DNA from: Phytoseiulus persimilis
Taxonomy: Eukaryota; Arthropoda; Arachnida; Mesostigmata; Phytoseiidae
DNA: 64,000 nt
Reading direction: 5' to 3'
NCBI GenBank assembly: GCA_037576195.1
Contig: CM075102.1
Coordinates: 16,364,745-16,428,744 of the forward strand
Shown here one piece after another: positions 44,331 through 56,033 of the stretch (within the stretch, counting starts at the first letter, position 1; each line of letters begins with the position of its first letter). The position numbers and the translations under genes are program-made. The notes below the pieces were generated by a model. That model was not told the origin of the DNA. It did no database searches and was given only the letters and a program-made list of their open reading frames with translations.

Positions 44331-46122
44331 GCAATGCTCGCCTGCGACAAGATGGCGGCTCGTTCTGATCCGTCCGGAGAGGACTGGGAACGTGAAGCTA
44401 TACGTCTATTGTGGGTCCTGATCATTGCAGTTTCCGTGGCTTCCAGGGGCCTCGAGGCTTCCTTGAAGACGCGAGAGAAGGAACCTAACGACGCAGTGGG
44501 TACCAAATGCCAAACTAGACGGAGACCGCTCTGAGACGTGGCTTGGAAAGTAAGAGTTCAGCGCGTCCAGCAAAAACATGAAGCGCATTCACGCGGCAAT
44601 TGATTCCCAACGACGCCGCCGCGGCGGCTCAGGTGTAACGAAACGAAACGGGAGCGTTCGCGGCATTCGATTTGAGCGAAACAAACAGAACAACGGAGGC
44701 GTGTCATCTTCCCGACCAGGCGTGACCCGCCCCAGGTTTCAGAAATGTTTCCCACCGGTCGGATTCCGTCTTGAGAAGATTTGTCTCCCATCTGAAGCTG
44801 TTGAACGAATCGTAGCTGACTTCTGACATTTCGAGGCCCTCAAACTTCTTGTAACCGATTGCCCGGAGTGGTTTCAGCGACGCTGTCGGAAAAACGTTGA
44901 TGACACCCTAACGAATTCCGTTTCCTTGCAAAGACTAACATTGATGTAACGGTCTTCATTCGGTAGGATGAATAGTATTGAACAAAATGGCGGAAACTGG
45001 AATAATACCCCTCACTCATTGTCGGCTCTGTCGCAGATAACCGCTGTCCGGTATGCGTGCTCTAGCTATTGAGTCGGCGTGCTCGGTTCTAAACATCGGA
45101 ATCTTCGTGGGAAAACGCTCATGAGGGATGCTGTTCGGCAGCATGAATCGCCGCAACCCACTGAGCGCCGGAGTTTTGAGGTCATCGGGGAATTTGAATT
45201 CATATCGGTTGGTATCTGGAAGTCCGAGACAGGAAGCGAAAGTCGGGGAAGAATTCGTCTCCATTCGGCTGATCGAGACGCTGATGAAATGATTGAGCAG
45301 AGATTTCCTTCCGACCGTTAGCCCAGTCGTCGTCACGCATTGATTCCGTTCACTTCGCAAAGCGTCATGAATCAGATGAAATATTGAATTGTGTCCTCCA
45401 CAGAGGAACTGCGCGGCAAAACTTGCGCGCGATTTGCTCTCGGCGGAGCTTCCCGATATCTGGTGGCGGCACGTTGCTCGTTGTCTTCCGCAGGAAGCGG
45501 CCCCGATCGCAGATAAGAGTTCAGACCTTATCAAACAAGTTCATTTCCGATCACGCGTCAAGCTAATTGATTCGCCGGTGTCGAGGGTCGAGCTAAAGAT
45601 GCTCTGTATAACTGGAACCAAATTTCCAAATTTAGATTCTTCGGAGAAATTCATCGGACGCATCGCCGGGGCTTAATCGAGACATTCTGGCGGGGGACCT
45701 CTCCCAGTTCGAAGCCCGAGGTTTCCCGATCAATGCCGATGCTGCGAATCTACATACGTACGTTCGTAGAACACAGAACGGAAACGGATAACGCAGCAGC
45801 CCCAGAGCCGCATTCTAATACAACAACTCGGCTCAAAGTCATTCATCGGTCAGAAGTTCGGGACCTTGACCGAGGTTTCGGTGGCAGTCAGCAGGAAGCG
45901 TCGCAGCGTCATCGACCGACGAAGGCTAAACACCGTTCCGGGCTGAGCCGTGCTACACAAACCGAAGCTATCGATCGGAAACGATCACACCTAATGTTTC
46001 ACATTCGTAAGTTTGTTCACACCGAATGCTTTCTGCTTATTTTCTGCGCGCTCATGCCTCTCTTAGCGAGCTGGGAGCATTTGCATGTCTCATCGCTATT
46101 GCCTCACCACACCCCGAGATAA
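44331..46122 (+). other. Cluster of protein-like plus-strand frames, no complete gene model
   Basis: In order: 44349-44534 (MAARSDPSGEDWEREAIRLL then a hydrophobic LLWVLIIAVSVASRGL); 44578-44826 (basic, ending EAVERIVADF); 45079-45321 (RRSFEVIGEFEFISVGIWKS); and, after the acceptor GTGTCCTCCACAG, a frame 45404-45676 (RDLLSAELPDIWWRHVARCL to IGRIAGA). Without a gap another frame then reads GDLSQFEARGFPINADAANL (about 45670-45790). A third reads to a GTAAGT donor near 46006. The change of frame without splice sites suggests either missed short introns or a decayed coding sequence. No domain is recognised. Confidence 0.3.
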
Positions 46123-48944
46123 GAACAACAGAATAAGAACTTCCGAGCTCGAGCTTCTTCCAGCTCGTTGTCAAGCGTTTACCGCGAGGTTCGGCTTGTC
46201 CGGAGGCAGAGAAGAGAAACGAAAGTGAACTTCGGAGGTCATGGAGTTCATCGATCGTGGTCGATTCGATGAGCCGAACGAGAAGGTTTTGCTTGCCAGG
46301 AGACTCGAAGTTTGTGACGTCGCGTTACCGGGGGCGAGCCGAAGCCTCGAAATAGTTGGCGGGGAGCTTGGCCACCGTCGCCACGTTCCTCAAAATACGT
46401 CTGGTTCTCAGAATGTCCGGATATTTCGGGTCCGGACCTTTCCGCCGTACGTGTGCCTGCCAGCGAGTTTCTGACTGCGCGAAAGGATTGTTGACGCTCC
46501 ACGGTGGAGCAGGTATCGCGGGCGAGGGAAAGTGAAAAACAGAAGAAGCGCACCCTTGAACTTGGCGTGTCCCACTGCACCGGTTCGAGCGGTTCGTGTA
46601 GCCATGAACTTTGACGGCTCCGACTGGGCGAAAAGAGAAAGTGTTCCATAGAAGCTGACACCGGCGAGAAACACAATGATTCAGACCGGTGTTCCCCAGC
46701 TTGGTCCGCGCCACGGGTCAGCAGCCACCAATACCGTCCGTTCACTTCGAATGTCGATGTCACTCGCGTTCTTCGAAGCTCGATGACATTCCACCCGGAC
46801 GGCGGTTGCCACAAGGGCTGAGATTCTGGAATCGTCACGTTCGAGTTCCGAGGTAGCGGGGAGCGCTGCATTTCACATCGAAAGCTGTGTGCGCGACGAT
46901 CCATCGATCTCATACGATTGGGCAGCAGCTATGCACGTCGGTTCGAATGTGCAGTAAAGGTGCGTGTGCATTGAATCGGGGATCGATAATCTTAGTCTGG
47001 TATAACGGACAAAGATTTCAATTACGTCCAAAGCCAGATCATTGGCAGGGGATGGGGCTTCCGAGAGCTTTGTGGAGGGATGTAGCGCCGAACTTCCATA
47101 CGAGAGCTTCCGGAGGCCTGGTGGTCAAACCTCCCACAGAAAACTCCGTGGGATCGAGACATTCACCGCAGACCATCACGGAGAGGGCCACCAAAGCCAC
47201 ACCTGACGAGCCAACACTGGGCGGCGACGAAGTCATTGTGTCAACGAGGGCTCAGAGGATCGCGTTCGGCTGACTACTTTAGGGAATTTCTATCGAGAAA
47301 GTTCATCTAAATGCCGAAATGATTCGAACCAGCAGCGAGTCACAGATTTCAGAAAAGGTGTCCCCACTGACATTTTCCGCTCCGGGGAAACAGCGGAAAC
47401 GATGTCATGATCATTACGCAGAAAGAGAACAAAGGTTAGGTGAAGACAAAGTTGTACTACGAGGCGATGACGGATGTTTTCGCCCTGAAACGTGTTGAAG
47501 AAGACGAAACACGGAAGCTCCGTATCAGCCCGGTAAATAAATACGCGGTTAATGGTTCCGCATGCGTAAAGCGCCATCATCAGATCGTGACTTGGTAGAA
47601 AAACGGTGCATCTAACAAGTTATCGGCTCCCAGTGAGGCTCAATTGCATCGTTCAGAAAAAAAAACCCGCGGCTTTTCTGCTAAGTGCGAGCTCTGCCGA
47701 ACCAGTGCCCTTTGAACGGGAAGCTCCCGGACCGTTGCGTAATTTGAGCTCAACATGAACCCGGAAACGATTTGTGCAACACGGCGAGGTACAATCTTCT
47801 AACCGAACTTCTACTGCACTGTTGAAAGGGAAAAGAAGCTCGAAGTGTGGAAGACGGAAAACTATCCGACTGTTTTGTTCTCGGCCAGGGCGGCGATCGG
47901 GTACAAATGGGTTCCGATCTGCGAATTCCGCGAGATCGCTGGAGCGCGGCAACCGTCACTCAATACGCAGAGAAAGTGCAAAAGAAACTGCGAATTCCAA
48001 GATCCTTCTCTCCAGGCCTCGTGTAGACTCTAAGATTACGTTTGAACAGTACGTCATCCGGGGGAGCCGCCCACCGTACTGCGGACAGATCTAAGCGAGG
48101 GACGTCGCGACGTTCCATCGGTCGATTCAGCGAGCATTCAAGTGTCTCGATGGAACACTATCAGGGAATCACGGCATGGCGGTGCGAACTCCAGGTGACT
48201 GAGAGTGGAGCGGATGTCGAAAGTTCGGGAGGTGTTTGAGCTCACGAGAGGAACCACCTCGCTGATTTCAATGCCTGGGACACTGTACTGTCACACCTTT
48301 TCCTTCGAAGGCAACGCTTCGACCGAGGAGATAATAAGGTTCTGAAATGAATGACTCTATTGAAGCTCCGCTGTTCGCTTATCCTAGGGTTCATTAAGGC
48401 GGCGAAGCTCAACTTTGTGCCGAAGCCGGTCTAAAGCCCCTGCACTCCATCCGTTCCTCCCATTCGCACCTCTGATAATGCCCAACAAATTCGCCCTATC
48501 GTGTCACTCGCTGCGATCGATGACGTGCCCCGCGTGGGTTCACACAAGTTTTCTGATTCATCAGCTTCGAGTTTACTCGGTGGTGGGTCTAATTGATGGC
48601 TTCGCTCTGTTAGGAGGATCTCGGCTGCTCCTTAGCGTAGTGACACTCCCGCTTCTGACCTCTTCTTTTGATGCCCTTCTCGACGTGACGGGAACGATGA
48701 TGCCTGACGACCCGCACAGCAATCCGACGCTGAAAAGTCTTGTTTCGAGATGCAGCACCATGAGAGCCACAATAGCATCCTCTGCCAGTACTATCCCGGG
48801 ATTTAATAAATTCTGTGTCTGTAATTTTTTTTGGTTCTTGTTCGTCGACGTCCATCCCCTGGAAACCCAGATAACTGCTCCCAACGATTTCGACGATGAG
48901 GAACCGAGACTACGTAACGAAGTCGCATTGTGCCCCCTGAGTAA
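46123..48944. other. 2.8 kb with overlapping open frames on both strands
   Basis: At 46248-46913 all three minus frames are open for 88-221 codons, which is more a property of base composition than evidence for a gene. Other frames are 46887-47273 (+), 47290-47580 (-), 47653-47952 (-), 47774-48094 (+) and 48415-48951 (+, 178 codons). No motif, signal or splice pattern is convincing in any of them. Confidence 0.3.
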
Positions 48945-49907
48945 TCGATGATCGGTTTGGGTCCGGAATGCCGAAAACCCGGAATACCGAAAACCCGAAA
49001 TACCGAAAACCCGAAATACCAAACGCCCTGAATCCCGAAAACCCGGAATGCCGAAAGGTGTTCCCCTCCCGTCGGAGAGCAGCTGAGACTTCTATGTCGA
49101 GCGCCGAGCCCGGCCGTGGAGGCTTACTTGAAAGCATTGACATTCACGGAGGACTGCCGGAATCATTCGCCGGAGCCTACCCGGATCATTCGGGAGCCGT
49201 TGTATGCTGGGTTGAGCCAAGCAAGGTTGTCAGGAATCTTGGGAATGTTATGACAGTCCTCGAAAGTTCGAGATTCTTTGATGAATGCCAGTCCTGATAA
49301 GCCTGCTCTGCCCGGTTAACTTGGCGAAACTTGAAGTCGAATTTTCGGAGGAGCTCGCCTTGTTCCGTACAAGAGTGGCTGATTGACCACGGAAAGCCCA
49401 TACACGAGGCCATCTGAATCTGAAATCCTCATCTGTTCCCTTCAATCGTATCTGGTTGTATACGGAACCCGTGCCGGCGCTCGTTTGACGATCAACGTCA
49501 GCGCTGAATTGAGAACAGCATTGCAGATCTGGGAGCTATGCGCGGTTTCAAATAGGTTTTGGGTTGGTGGTGAAACGGGACCTCTTCGACCTCCGGGACC
49601 CACCAGCGAAGCGGGTCCCCGACTGTTCTCGTATATGTGAGCGGCTGCTGTATGTTGGATACGATTTATGAGGAGACTTGCTCACAGATTCGGATTTGAA
49701 CCGTTCTGGAATCCATGGATGTTAGTGAGCGCCGTCGAATCCACTTTCATAGCTGGAATCCGCACTCGGCATAGAAGCCTCGGTTGATGTAACACGAGAC
49801 CAAAATGATTTTCGGTATTTCGGGTTTTCGGTATTTCGGGTTTTCGGTAATTCGGGTTTTCGTTATTTTGGGTTTTCGGGATTCCGGGTGCACACCTCGA
49901 TGATCGG
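48945..49907. mobile_element. Foldback-like element with minisatellite termini and 11-bp target-site duplication
   Basis: An exact 11-base direct repeat, TCGATGATCGG, lies at 48945-48955 and at 49897-49907. Directly inside each copy are inverted termini. On the left, CCGGAATGCCGAAAACCC is followed by tandem 15-16 base units of the form GAAATACCGAAAACCC to about 49050. On the right, the reverse complement of the same array runs about 49808-49890. The two termini align base for base from the duplication inward for about 60-80 bases. The 750-bp interior has no transposase and looks unique. Tandemly repeated inverted termini with a 9-11 bp duplication are features of Foldback/MULE-type DNA elements, so this is best read as a non-autonomous member. 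Confidence 0.82.
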
Positions 49908-51429
49908 CACAAGAGAGTTGGACATGGACAGCAACTGCTCTGAGATTACACGAATGCTGCTACTGCGAGCCCACTCGCTGCAGACGTCTTCCCTCCTCGA
50001 GTCTTTGGGATAGTCATTGTCCCTTTCCAGTCTCACGGATACGGGGATAGCCCCGACGATGCCAAAAGTACTCATTGCGAGCCAGCAAACGAAATGATCG
50101 GAGCAAGCCGTTCTCGTTGGTCAGAAACTTTTGCCAGAAACTCCGCCTGCTCACCGACCGGATTTTACACGATACAATATCCAGTAGTGAACCACCTCTT
50201 TCCGATGGCAAGAGCTTGCCTGAAAAGCTCAGTCAACTCTGTGCCTCAGGACAGATGTTTCCTTTCGAGAGCCGAATCGAGTGCTCTGCATTCTCTCGTT
50301 GGCTTCGGAACTCTGCGTGGGCCGGTGGTATTGGCCGAGCTGACCAGCCCCACCAGACGGCGGCAGTGGGTTTAGTTCATGAGCTGACGCCGAACAGCGA
50401 GAAAAATATCCACCGGAAGGAAGCCGAAAGCTTTTAGATGGGATCGCTTGATTAGGCATTCAAATAACGTCCTGTGTGATCGACGGAGGAAAAATCTGGT
50501 AATCGAAGTCCGACGCTAGGTGAGTAGCGCAACGTCTCTCAAATCACCGAGTTTCCCTCAGCCCCACTTACATCCACTGTCTCCTTCCCCTGTCCCTTCC
50601 GATCAGTTGCGGAATCTCTGACCAGGTGGCTCTTGCAGCAAACGGTGGTTATCATCCTGGCCTACATTAGCTCAAGACTCGAATGCGGAGAAAGGAATAA
50701 CTGAACCGAAGAGCGGCCAGCTGTCCGCGACGCTCTCCTGAGAGAACGACGCGGAGACACGTACGTCCGACCTTCTCCCGGCAACCGATGCAGCTCCATT
50801 TTCTCGGTTCCCGCCCATGGCACAGGAAAACTCCTAGTTTCCTTAAGGATGTACGGTCCTCATCAACCCTCACCATTAGCTGATTTCGAGAGTGTTGCAT
50901 CGAATGAGAACACACACAGCTTTTTTATTTTCTCGTTCCTTCTTTATTGTTTGTACGGGAGTGAATTTCGTCGTGAGCTAACGAACAGTATGTACAGACA
51001 ATCCATTCCAGACTCCTTCCGCGTCACAATTCGTCCGCGAGAATATTCATCGACTCAAACTAAACTGTTCCAGAGAAAAGAAATGAGAGGTTACACTTGA
51101 TCCCGGGAGATGATTCTTCCTCGAAACGTTCCCAATCGATCGCGCTAAGCTTGCAGTAAAAAACCAAGAAGCTTACATTCGAATCATGATGGTCATGAGG
51201 AGGATGATGATGGTGAAAATGCTTCTCATTCAGCCCGTAGTCGCGGACGACTTGATCTAGGGGTAAAATATCTCTCAGCTCCAGAGGATCAGACTTCCAC
51301 CGCAGGGAATCCTCTGCTTGAACGAACTGAGACTAAGCTCGATGTCGGAATCGGCGACCCATTCCAAAAAGAGAGAACGTGAGCCTGATTCGATGCGTGG
51401 TTCAACGGAACTTCTCCCGGGAGTCGAGA
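49908..51429. other. 1.5 kb with one plausible open frame, 50075-50437 (+)
   Basis: The 120-codon frame at 50075-50437 reads RNFCQKLRLLTDRILHDTIS and LSDGKSLPEKLSQLCASGQM, which look like helical protein, and ends in TAG. A second plus frame overlaps it. No family, splice site or poly(A) signal could be tied to it. The rest has nothing I can support. Confidence 0.3.
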
Positions 51430-51959
51430 TCATCTAAGAGTGAAATCGAAGTCCCGCGAGTGACCTGGGACGCACGGCATGCGTTGTTCGTTCTCGCCGG
51501 ACTCCCTGCGCGGCTCCTCTCTTCGGGATCCTCCATATTTACAAAACCCATCTGAAGCCCTCGCGATCGGGCAAACAATGTCAAACCTGACGCAGTCCAG
51601 GCAGTGTGAGTGGGGTGGTGATTGATACTCATCATGTCCGTGTATTGCACACATTGAATGATCGGAACTATGTACAAGCAGTAGGTCAGTTATTCAATCA
51701 GGCAGTCAATCAGTCGGAATCAGACGTTTGATTCGACTTCGGTCCTTTGATTCCGTCTGTTTCCCTGTCGTGCGGACTGTTACACCCCTCGTTTCTGAGT
51801 ATGACTTTACCTATATTGGCCAGTTGAGCTGAGAGCACCGCTTGCCGGTCTCTCGTAAATGAAAGTATAGAAATGGTCTTCCAGATCTGCCGTGTCAATG
51901 ATCCGCTCTCCCAGCCTCGCTCGGTCGGAAGAGCGAGGCAGTTGTGCAGAGTTTATCCT
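51430..51959 (-). CDS. Unrecognised gene, last two exons (5' end missing)
   Basis: The model is complement(join(51430..51667, 51811..51959)). The upstream exon follows an acceptor GAATGAACGCAG and reads through RARLGERIIDTADLEDHFYT and FIYERPASGALSSTGQY, ending at a GTAAAG donor in phase 2. The 143-bp intron ends CTTGTACATAG. The last exon rejoins exactly in frame as SSDHSMCAIHGHDEYQSPPH, passes a Cys-containing stretch (HCLDCVRFDIVCPIARASDG, FCKYGG), becomes Arg/Glu-rich and ends FDFTLR with TGA. Exact phase match over two open exons is good evidence for a gene. The function is unknown. Five of the cysteines in the last exon lie within 50 residues, so metal binding or secretion is possible but unsupported. 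Confidence 0.55.
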
Positions 51960-52048
51960 CTGCGTTCATTCGTCCGAGAACGCCTTCCCCTCCTTCTTCT
52001 TCACAGATGGCTCCCGACGTTATTCGCATCTACTAGTACGCTAGTTGA

Positions 52049-52480
52049 TTAGAGTCCTCTCCCGCTGTCGAATCCAGCTTTGCCTTGCAGAGCGTCATGC
52101 ACCGCCTTGAGCAACGGGAAGGGGCCGAAGCCGCAGAGACCCTCTTTGTCGTCTGCGAATGCGTTGTACATCATCAGGCCTCGGGATTGACCCAGACTCC
52201 GAATAAATTGACCGGACATGGGGCCCATCCCGGTCCATAGGATCACCTGTCCATCATCCTGACGGGTTTGAGCGCTGAAACGAAGCAGATCCCACTGAGT
52301 TTGAGCATCCGAGCCTTCGGCCTAGTCGCCTAAATGGCAGAAACGCTGCGCGTCTTCCCGAGCATGGGAAACCCAATCCCACCCGATCGCCAACGGTGGA
52401 GCAATCGTTCAATGCAGCAATTCGCTCAGCGCGGTTTTCCGAACGCAGCCGAGCTTTCGATAGTCCGATCTTGATCTGCG
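52049..52480 (-). pseudogene. Coding-like minus-strand stretch broken by TGA and TAG, or the 3' exon of a gene
   Basis: From about 52323 to TAA at 52049-52051 an open frame reads AEGSDAQTQWDLLRFSAQTR and GQVILWTGMGPMSGQFIRSL, then GLMMYNAFADDKEGLCGFGP and a helical end with GKAGFDSGRGL. Upstream the same frame continues as protein-like sequence (PPLAIGWDWVSHAREDAQRF) but is interrupted by TAG at about 52324 and TGA at about 52402. The TAG is part of GGCGACTAG, which could be a splice acceptor, so a real terminal exon of 90 codons is the alternative. No family is recognised. Confidence 0.4.
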
Positions 52481-52483
52481 TCT

Positions 52484-53980
52484 CGCTTGCGAAGCGACCG
52501 GATGTTACCTAACATCTAGTATCACAATCTTAAAGAGCTCTCGCCGTCGCGAACTACGCCAATTCCGAGAGTTATTTCGATCCAAGGAGATTAGGGTGAG
52601 ATTACCGAGAGATTCGACGGCGATCGTGACCATGAAAGCGAGTAAAGAGAAACGGATGACATCGAGTGCCTGAGACACTCAATCCAGAAGAAGAGCAAGA
52701 AAGAGTATTCGGAGACAGTGATGGCTACAGCGAACGGAGGCAACCGCGCATAAACTAACAAAACACTTCGCAAGCATGAGTGATCTGGATCCTCCGTGCG
52801 TCCGAAGCCATTTCCATTCGTCAGACGGCAGATATTCTGTCATGGTAGACCCTCATGATTCATGATCCTCATTTCAATTTGACACTGTTCCCGCACGCGA
52901 CGACGCTGAAGCCTCTCGGTCTGAATATCATTTTGTGGGGCAATTCAGAGATGCCGAATCCTCAGCTCCGGGAAATGCGAGGCATGCGACGATTACGACA
53001 TCGGCGAGGATCTCTCTCGCTCGCTCGCCTGCGTCGGTCATCAACGTACGCTTCATCTCTCGTTCCCTGTTATTCAGTGGTGATACAGCCCTCCGACAAT
53101 CTCCTCCACCGCGCAGTTTCTGAAGTGCGGTGGCAGATGACGAGCGATGGGGAAGTGATAGACATTTGTGTTTGGCTTCGGGAGAGATTCGGGGGAGAAA
53201 GACACTCGTCCCGGTTCGAGCACTCAAAAACCTTACCTGAAGCAATCACTTTCGGCGCCATATCTCATCGTGCCCTCGATAAGCATCCCTCGAGAGGCGT
53301 GCTTGCAGAACTCGCTGTAATAGCTTCGAGTGCAGTTGTACACAGCTGTTTTGTTGTATACACGACAGTTGGTGACGAACGGCGCCACAGCGAAGACGAG
53401 ATTGCGTTTCCACGTTTTACCGAAGTAGTCCTTCGCCTCCTTCAGCACCTGCAACGTTCGATGGGAGGTGAAACTTCTGTGCTTCAAAATCCCGTCTTCG
53501 TTCATTCGCTCTCTTGTCCTTGAATTCCGCAGTCGTTGCATTTGTTGCGCCTGCTCCGAACAGGAGAGGTTCACGACCAGGGCCGAGGGGAGCGAGCGAG
53601 GACGGGAGAGTGAGAAAATAGCGCAACACAAGAGTCCCCGTGCTCGGCTGAGCGCTTTCATATTAGCTCATACACCGCGAAGGGAGGCAGCACCTCAGCT
53701 GCCTCGCGTTAACGCGGCACTGGCTCGAGTCCCCGCATTCAGAAAGCGCCCCTAGCGATTTGAGCGCGGGCGAGGAAGAATCACTCTCTCCTTCCATTCT
53801 CCCCGAGCAATAATTATTGTGGTTTCTTGTTCTTCGAGTTATTCTGTCGCTTGCGCCTCGACATCATGAATTAGTTTCCGATGCTCGTCGAGAAGAGCTG
53901 TGAGCGGGTGGTGTGACCGCTGCTACGACTCTGCGCGAAAACATTGCTGTCCACTCAGTCGAGAGATGGCGGAGCGGAAT
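52484..53980. other. 1.5 kb where both strands are open
   Basis: The plus strand has a 222-codon ATG frame at 52855-53523. The minus strand has 53233-53661, starting MKALSRARGLLCCAIFSLSR (weak signal-peptide look), with a good GTAAGG donor at 53236 after AESDCF. A second minus frame in the same place reads ATNATTAEFKDKRANERRRD. I cannot decide which, if any, is coding. Confidence 0.3.
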
Positions 53981-56033
53981 TCATTGTTTTTTGTGAGCTC
54001 TCGCCGTTGTTGCGTTCCTCGGTGGAACGCTGTTTGCAGTTGCGGCTGTTTTCGACTTGTAACAAAGCTAAGGTTCACGTATCCGCCCACCTACCTTGGT
54101 CTGGGTGATGACTCTTTTATCGCGAACCCATTTGAAGGGGGAGACGCAAAGAGTGCTGGTCGCGGCTCGCAGAGCCCCACTTGTCAAGAGGACCGGGCCC
54201 AGCCCCTCGTTAACGATGTTCCGGAGTGAATATTCCCGATAGCGCTCGAGAGACGGTTTCACCAAAAACGCGTGTTCGAAACCTTTTTCGGCGAGATACT
54301 CGGCCATCTGCATGTAGAGCACGGCCCAACGGGCCCGAAGCTGGGCTCTCTCGCCCTTGTCGCCCTGGTTGTAGTGCTTGGCGCTGTCCAACTCCCGGAG
54401 CGCCAGCCCTTGAACTTGGTAGCGTTTCAGCAACCCGATGACAGCGTCGAATGCTTGCTTCCGCTTGGGGGAAATCGCAGGTGTTCCAGAAGTGGATCGA
54501 ACGCGCTGTTCATCGTCGCTCGCCACGGGTTCGTTGTCATCGATCTCGAGCAGCCTGTCAAAGCCCGAGTCGAAGTCTTTCGTGGCGAGCAAGATCTTCA
54601 CCGATGAAGGCATTGCTCCTCGGAGACGATTTAGCATTTGCGCGTCCGACATCACCTTTGGCATAAGACCTGAGCCCTGGAGATGGACTTCTCCGTCGAC
54701 AAGGAGGTAAGTGCATTGGTCTGCCAGCGTTCGAAGCTGATCGTCCCGCAAACCCGCGTTCGCGTACACATGACACCAAAGTTCGCGTGCAGGTGACATT
54801 GTGAGTAGCGGCCGTCTCGTTGGTATCGACGCCTCTGTCGTATGCGAATGTTCAGCTTCTCTGTTCCACGTCGTCGTCGTCGTCGTTGTCCGGTTGGCCT
54901 CGGCCAGGATGCCTTTAAGTATACCGATCGGGCTTAATGTCGAAGGTCTCATCGGGTACTCAACGATGGGGGGTCCTGGGAACATAGTAAGGTATAAAAC
55001 GGAGTCACACGATGTCCAACGCCATGCACCGCCGGGCACGAGAACGCCACGCAATCACTGGCAGACGAAGCTCGCAGCCCCATTATCTGCAGCGAAACCC
55101 GCATCATCAACCGCTACAAGACCGACACGGCTGTCTGTTGAACACCCGCAGAGCAGGCTCGAACATGCACTCGTGGCTTCTCATTTGTTGGAAAGCCGCT
55201 CCTCCAGACTGGAACTCGAGTTTCCCGGGAAACTCACCTGTCATTTCAGCCTCGTCGGTTTCGCCCGACTCTTCCGCGCTGTTCGCATCCTCCTCCGTCG
55301 TCGGGTCATCAGTGGCCTCGGAAGCTGGTGGCTCCGGATACGTCATCGATGGATTCGTGAGAACTGCGTACGAAAACACAACATTCGGTTTCGTTAGCCA
55401 CGTGGAACCTAACTTACTGTAACCAAAGCGAAACGCCAGAGCAGACCGATCGTCTGTACGACAGGGAAAACCCGTTTCCCGAGATTCTCGATTTGAAAGC
55501 TGCGAGCGTTACAAAGGATTGGTCTGGCTCTCGGCTGCCTCTTTGTGGAGTTTCTAGGAATTAGCTTTTCGCTTCCCATCCACGGGGAGCTACAGTTCCT
55601 AAATTTGCTTTGGTTATAGTAATACTAACGTCTACGATCCTGTAGGTATCTTCGACTGTCTTCATCAGACTCATCAGGTAAGTTATTACCCTCCTCCTTG
55701 GTTGGCGGGATGGAAACGGTCGAGTTCCTCCTGATCCACACTAGAATCTTATTCAGAATCGCTTCGACACTAAGTTGCGGAAACGGGATCAAGCCTCCGT
55801 TGTTGATGTAGTTGTTGTGGGGGTGTCCAGAGGCCATGATTAGCTGGAGGAGACTGGCGACGAGGAGAACCACGAGGGCCAGCAGGGCTGTCGTGGTCAC
55901 GAGTAGGAGCCAGTTCCCGCACCCGTTCGAGGGGCAGCCACCGCCCCCTACCGATGCCGAATTCAAGGACTCCTCGGAATCATCCAGTCTCCCCCTGGGC
56001 CCTCCTCGTCTCCCTAGACCCCCTCCGACCGGG
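53981..56033 (-). CDS. Type II membrane protein with a GH18 chitinase-like ectodomain lacking the catalytic motif
   Basis: The model is complement(join(53981..54055, 54095..54975, 55238..55363, 55690..56033)), with all phases matching and the 5' end incomplete. The first exon shown has an Arg/Gly-rich, then acidic, cytosolic part and one strong membrane span (NWLLLVTTTALLALVVLLVA). An acidic linker exon follows (ATDDPTTEEDANSAEESGET). The large exon has a T7 run and then the globular part. ELWCHVYANAGLRDDQ fits GH18 strand 1, CTYLLVDGEVHLQG fits strand 2, and KILLAT fits strand 3. FDAVIGLLKRYQVQGLALRE fits helix 3 and strand 4, where active chitinases have DGxDxDxE. Here the aspartates and the acid/base Glu position read VQGLALREL, so catalysis is unlikely. 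It ends in a short basic exon (TATANSVPPRNATTARAHKK type). Chitinase-like non-enzymes usually act as lectins or growth/cuticle factors. The GH18 assignment is by pattern only. Confidence 0.62.

Noticed and set aside
46248-46913. Possible mitochondrial or TMEM-type membrane protein on the minus strand
   Set aside because: All three frames are open and only a short hydrophobic patch supports the idea, with no conserved motif aligned.
52855-53523. 222-codon plus-strand frame as a gene
   Set aside because: The minus strand is equally open here with a better splice donor. There is no motif on either strand, so neither was promoted to a CDS.
54226-54710. Plus-strand frames opposite the GH18-like exon
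   Set aside because: They are shadows of the minus-strand coding exon, whose four exons match in phase.
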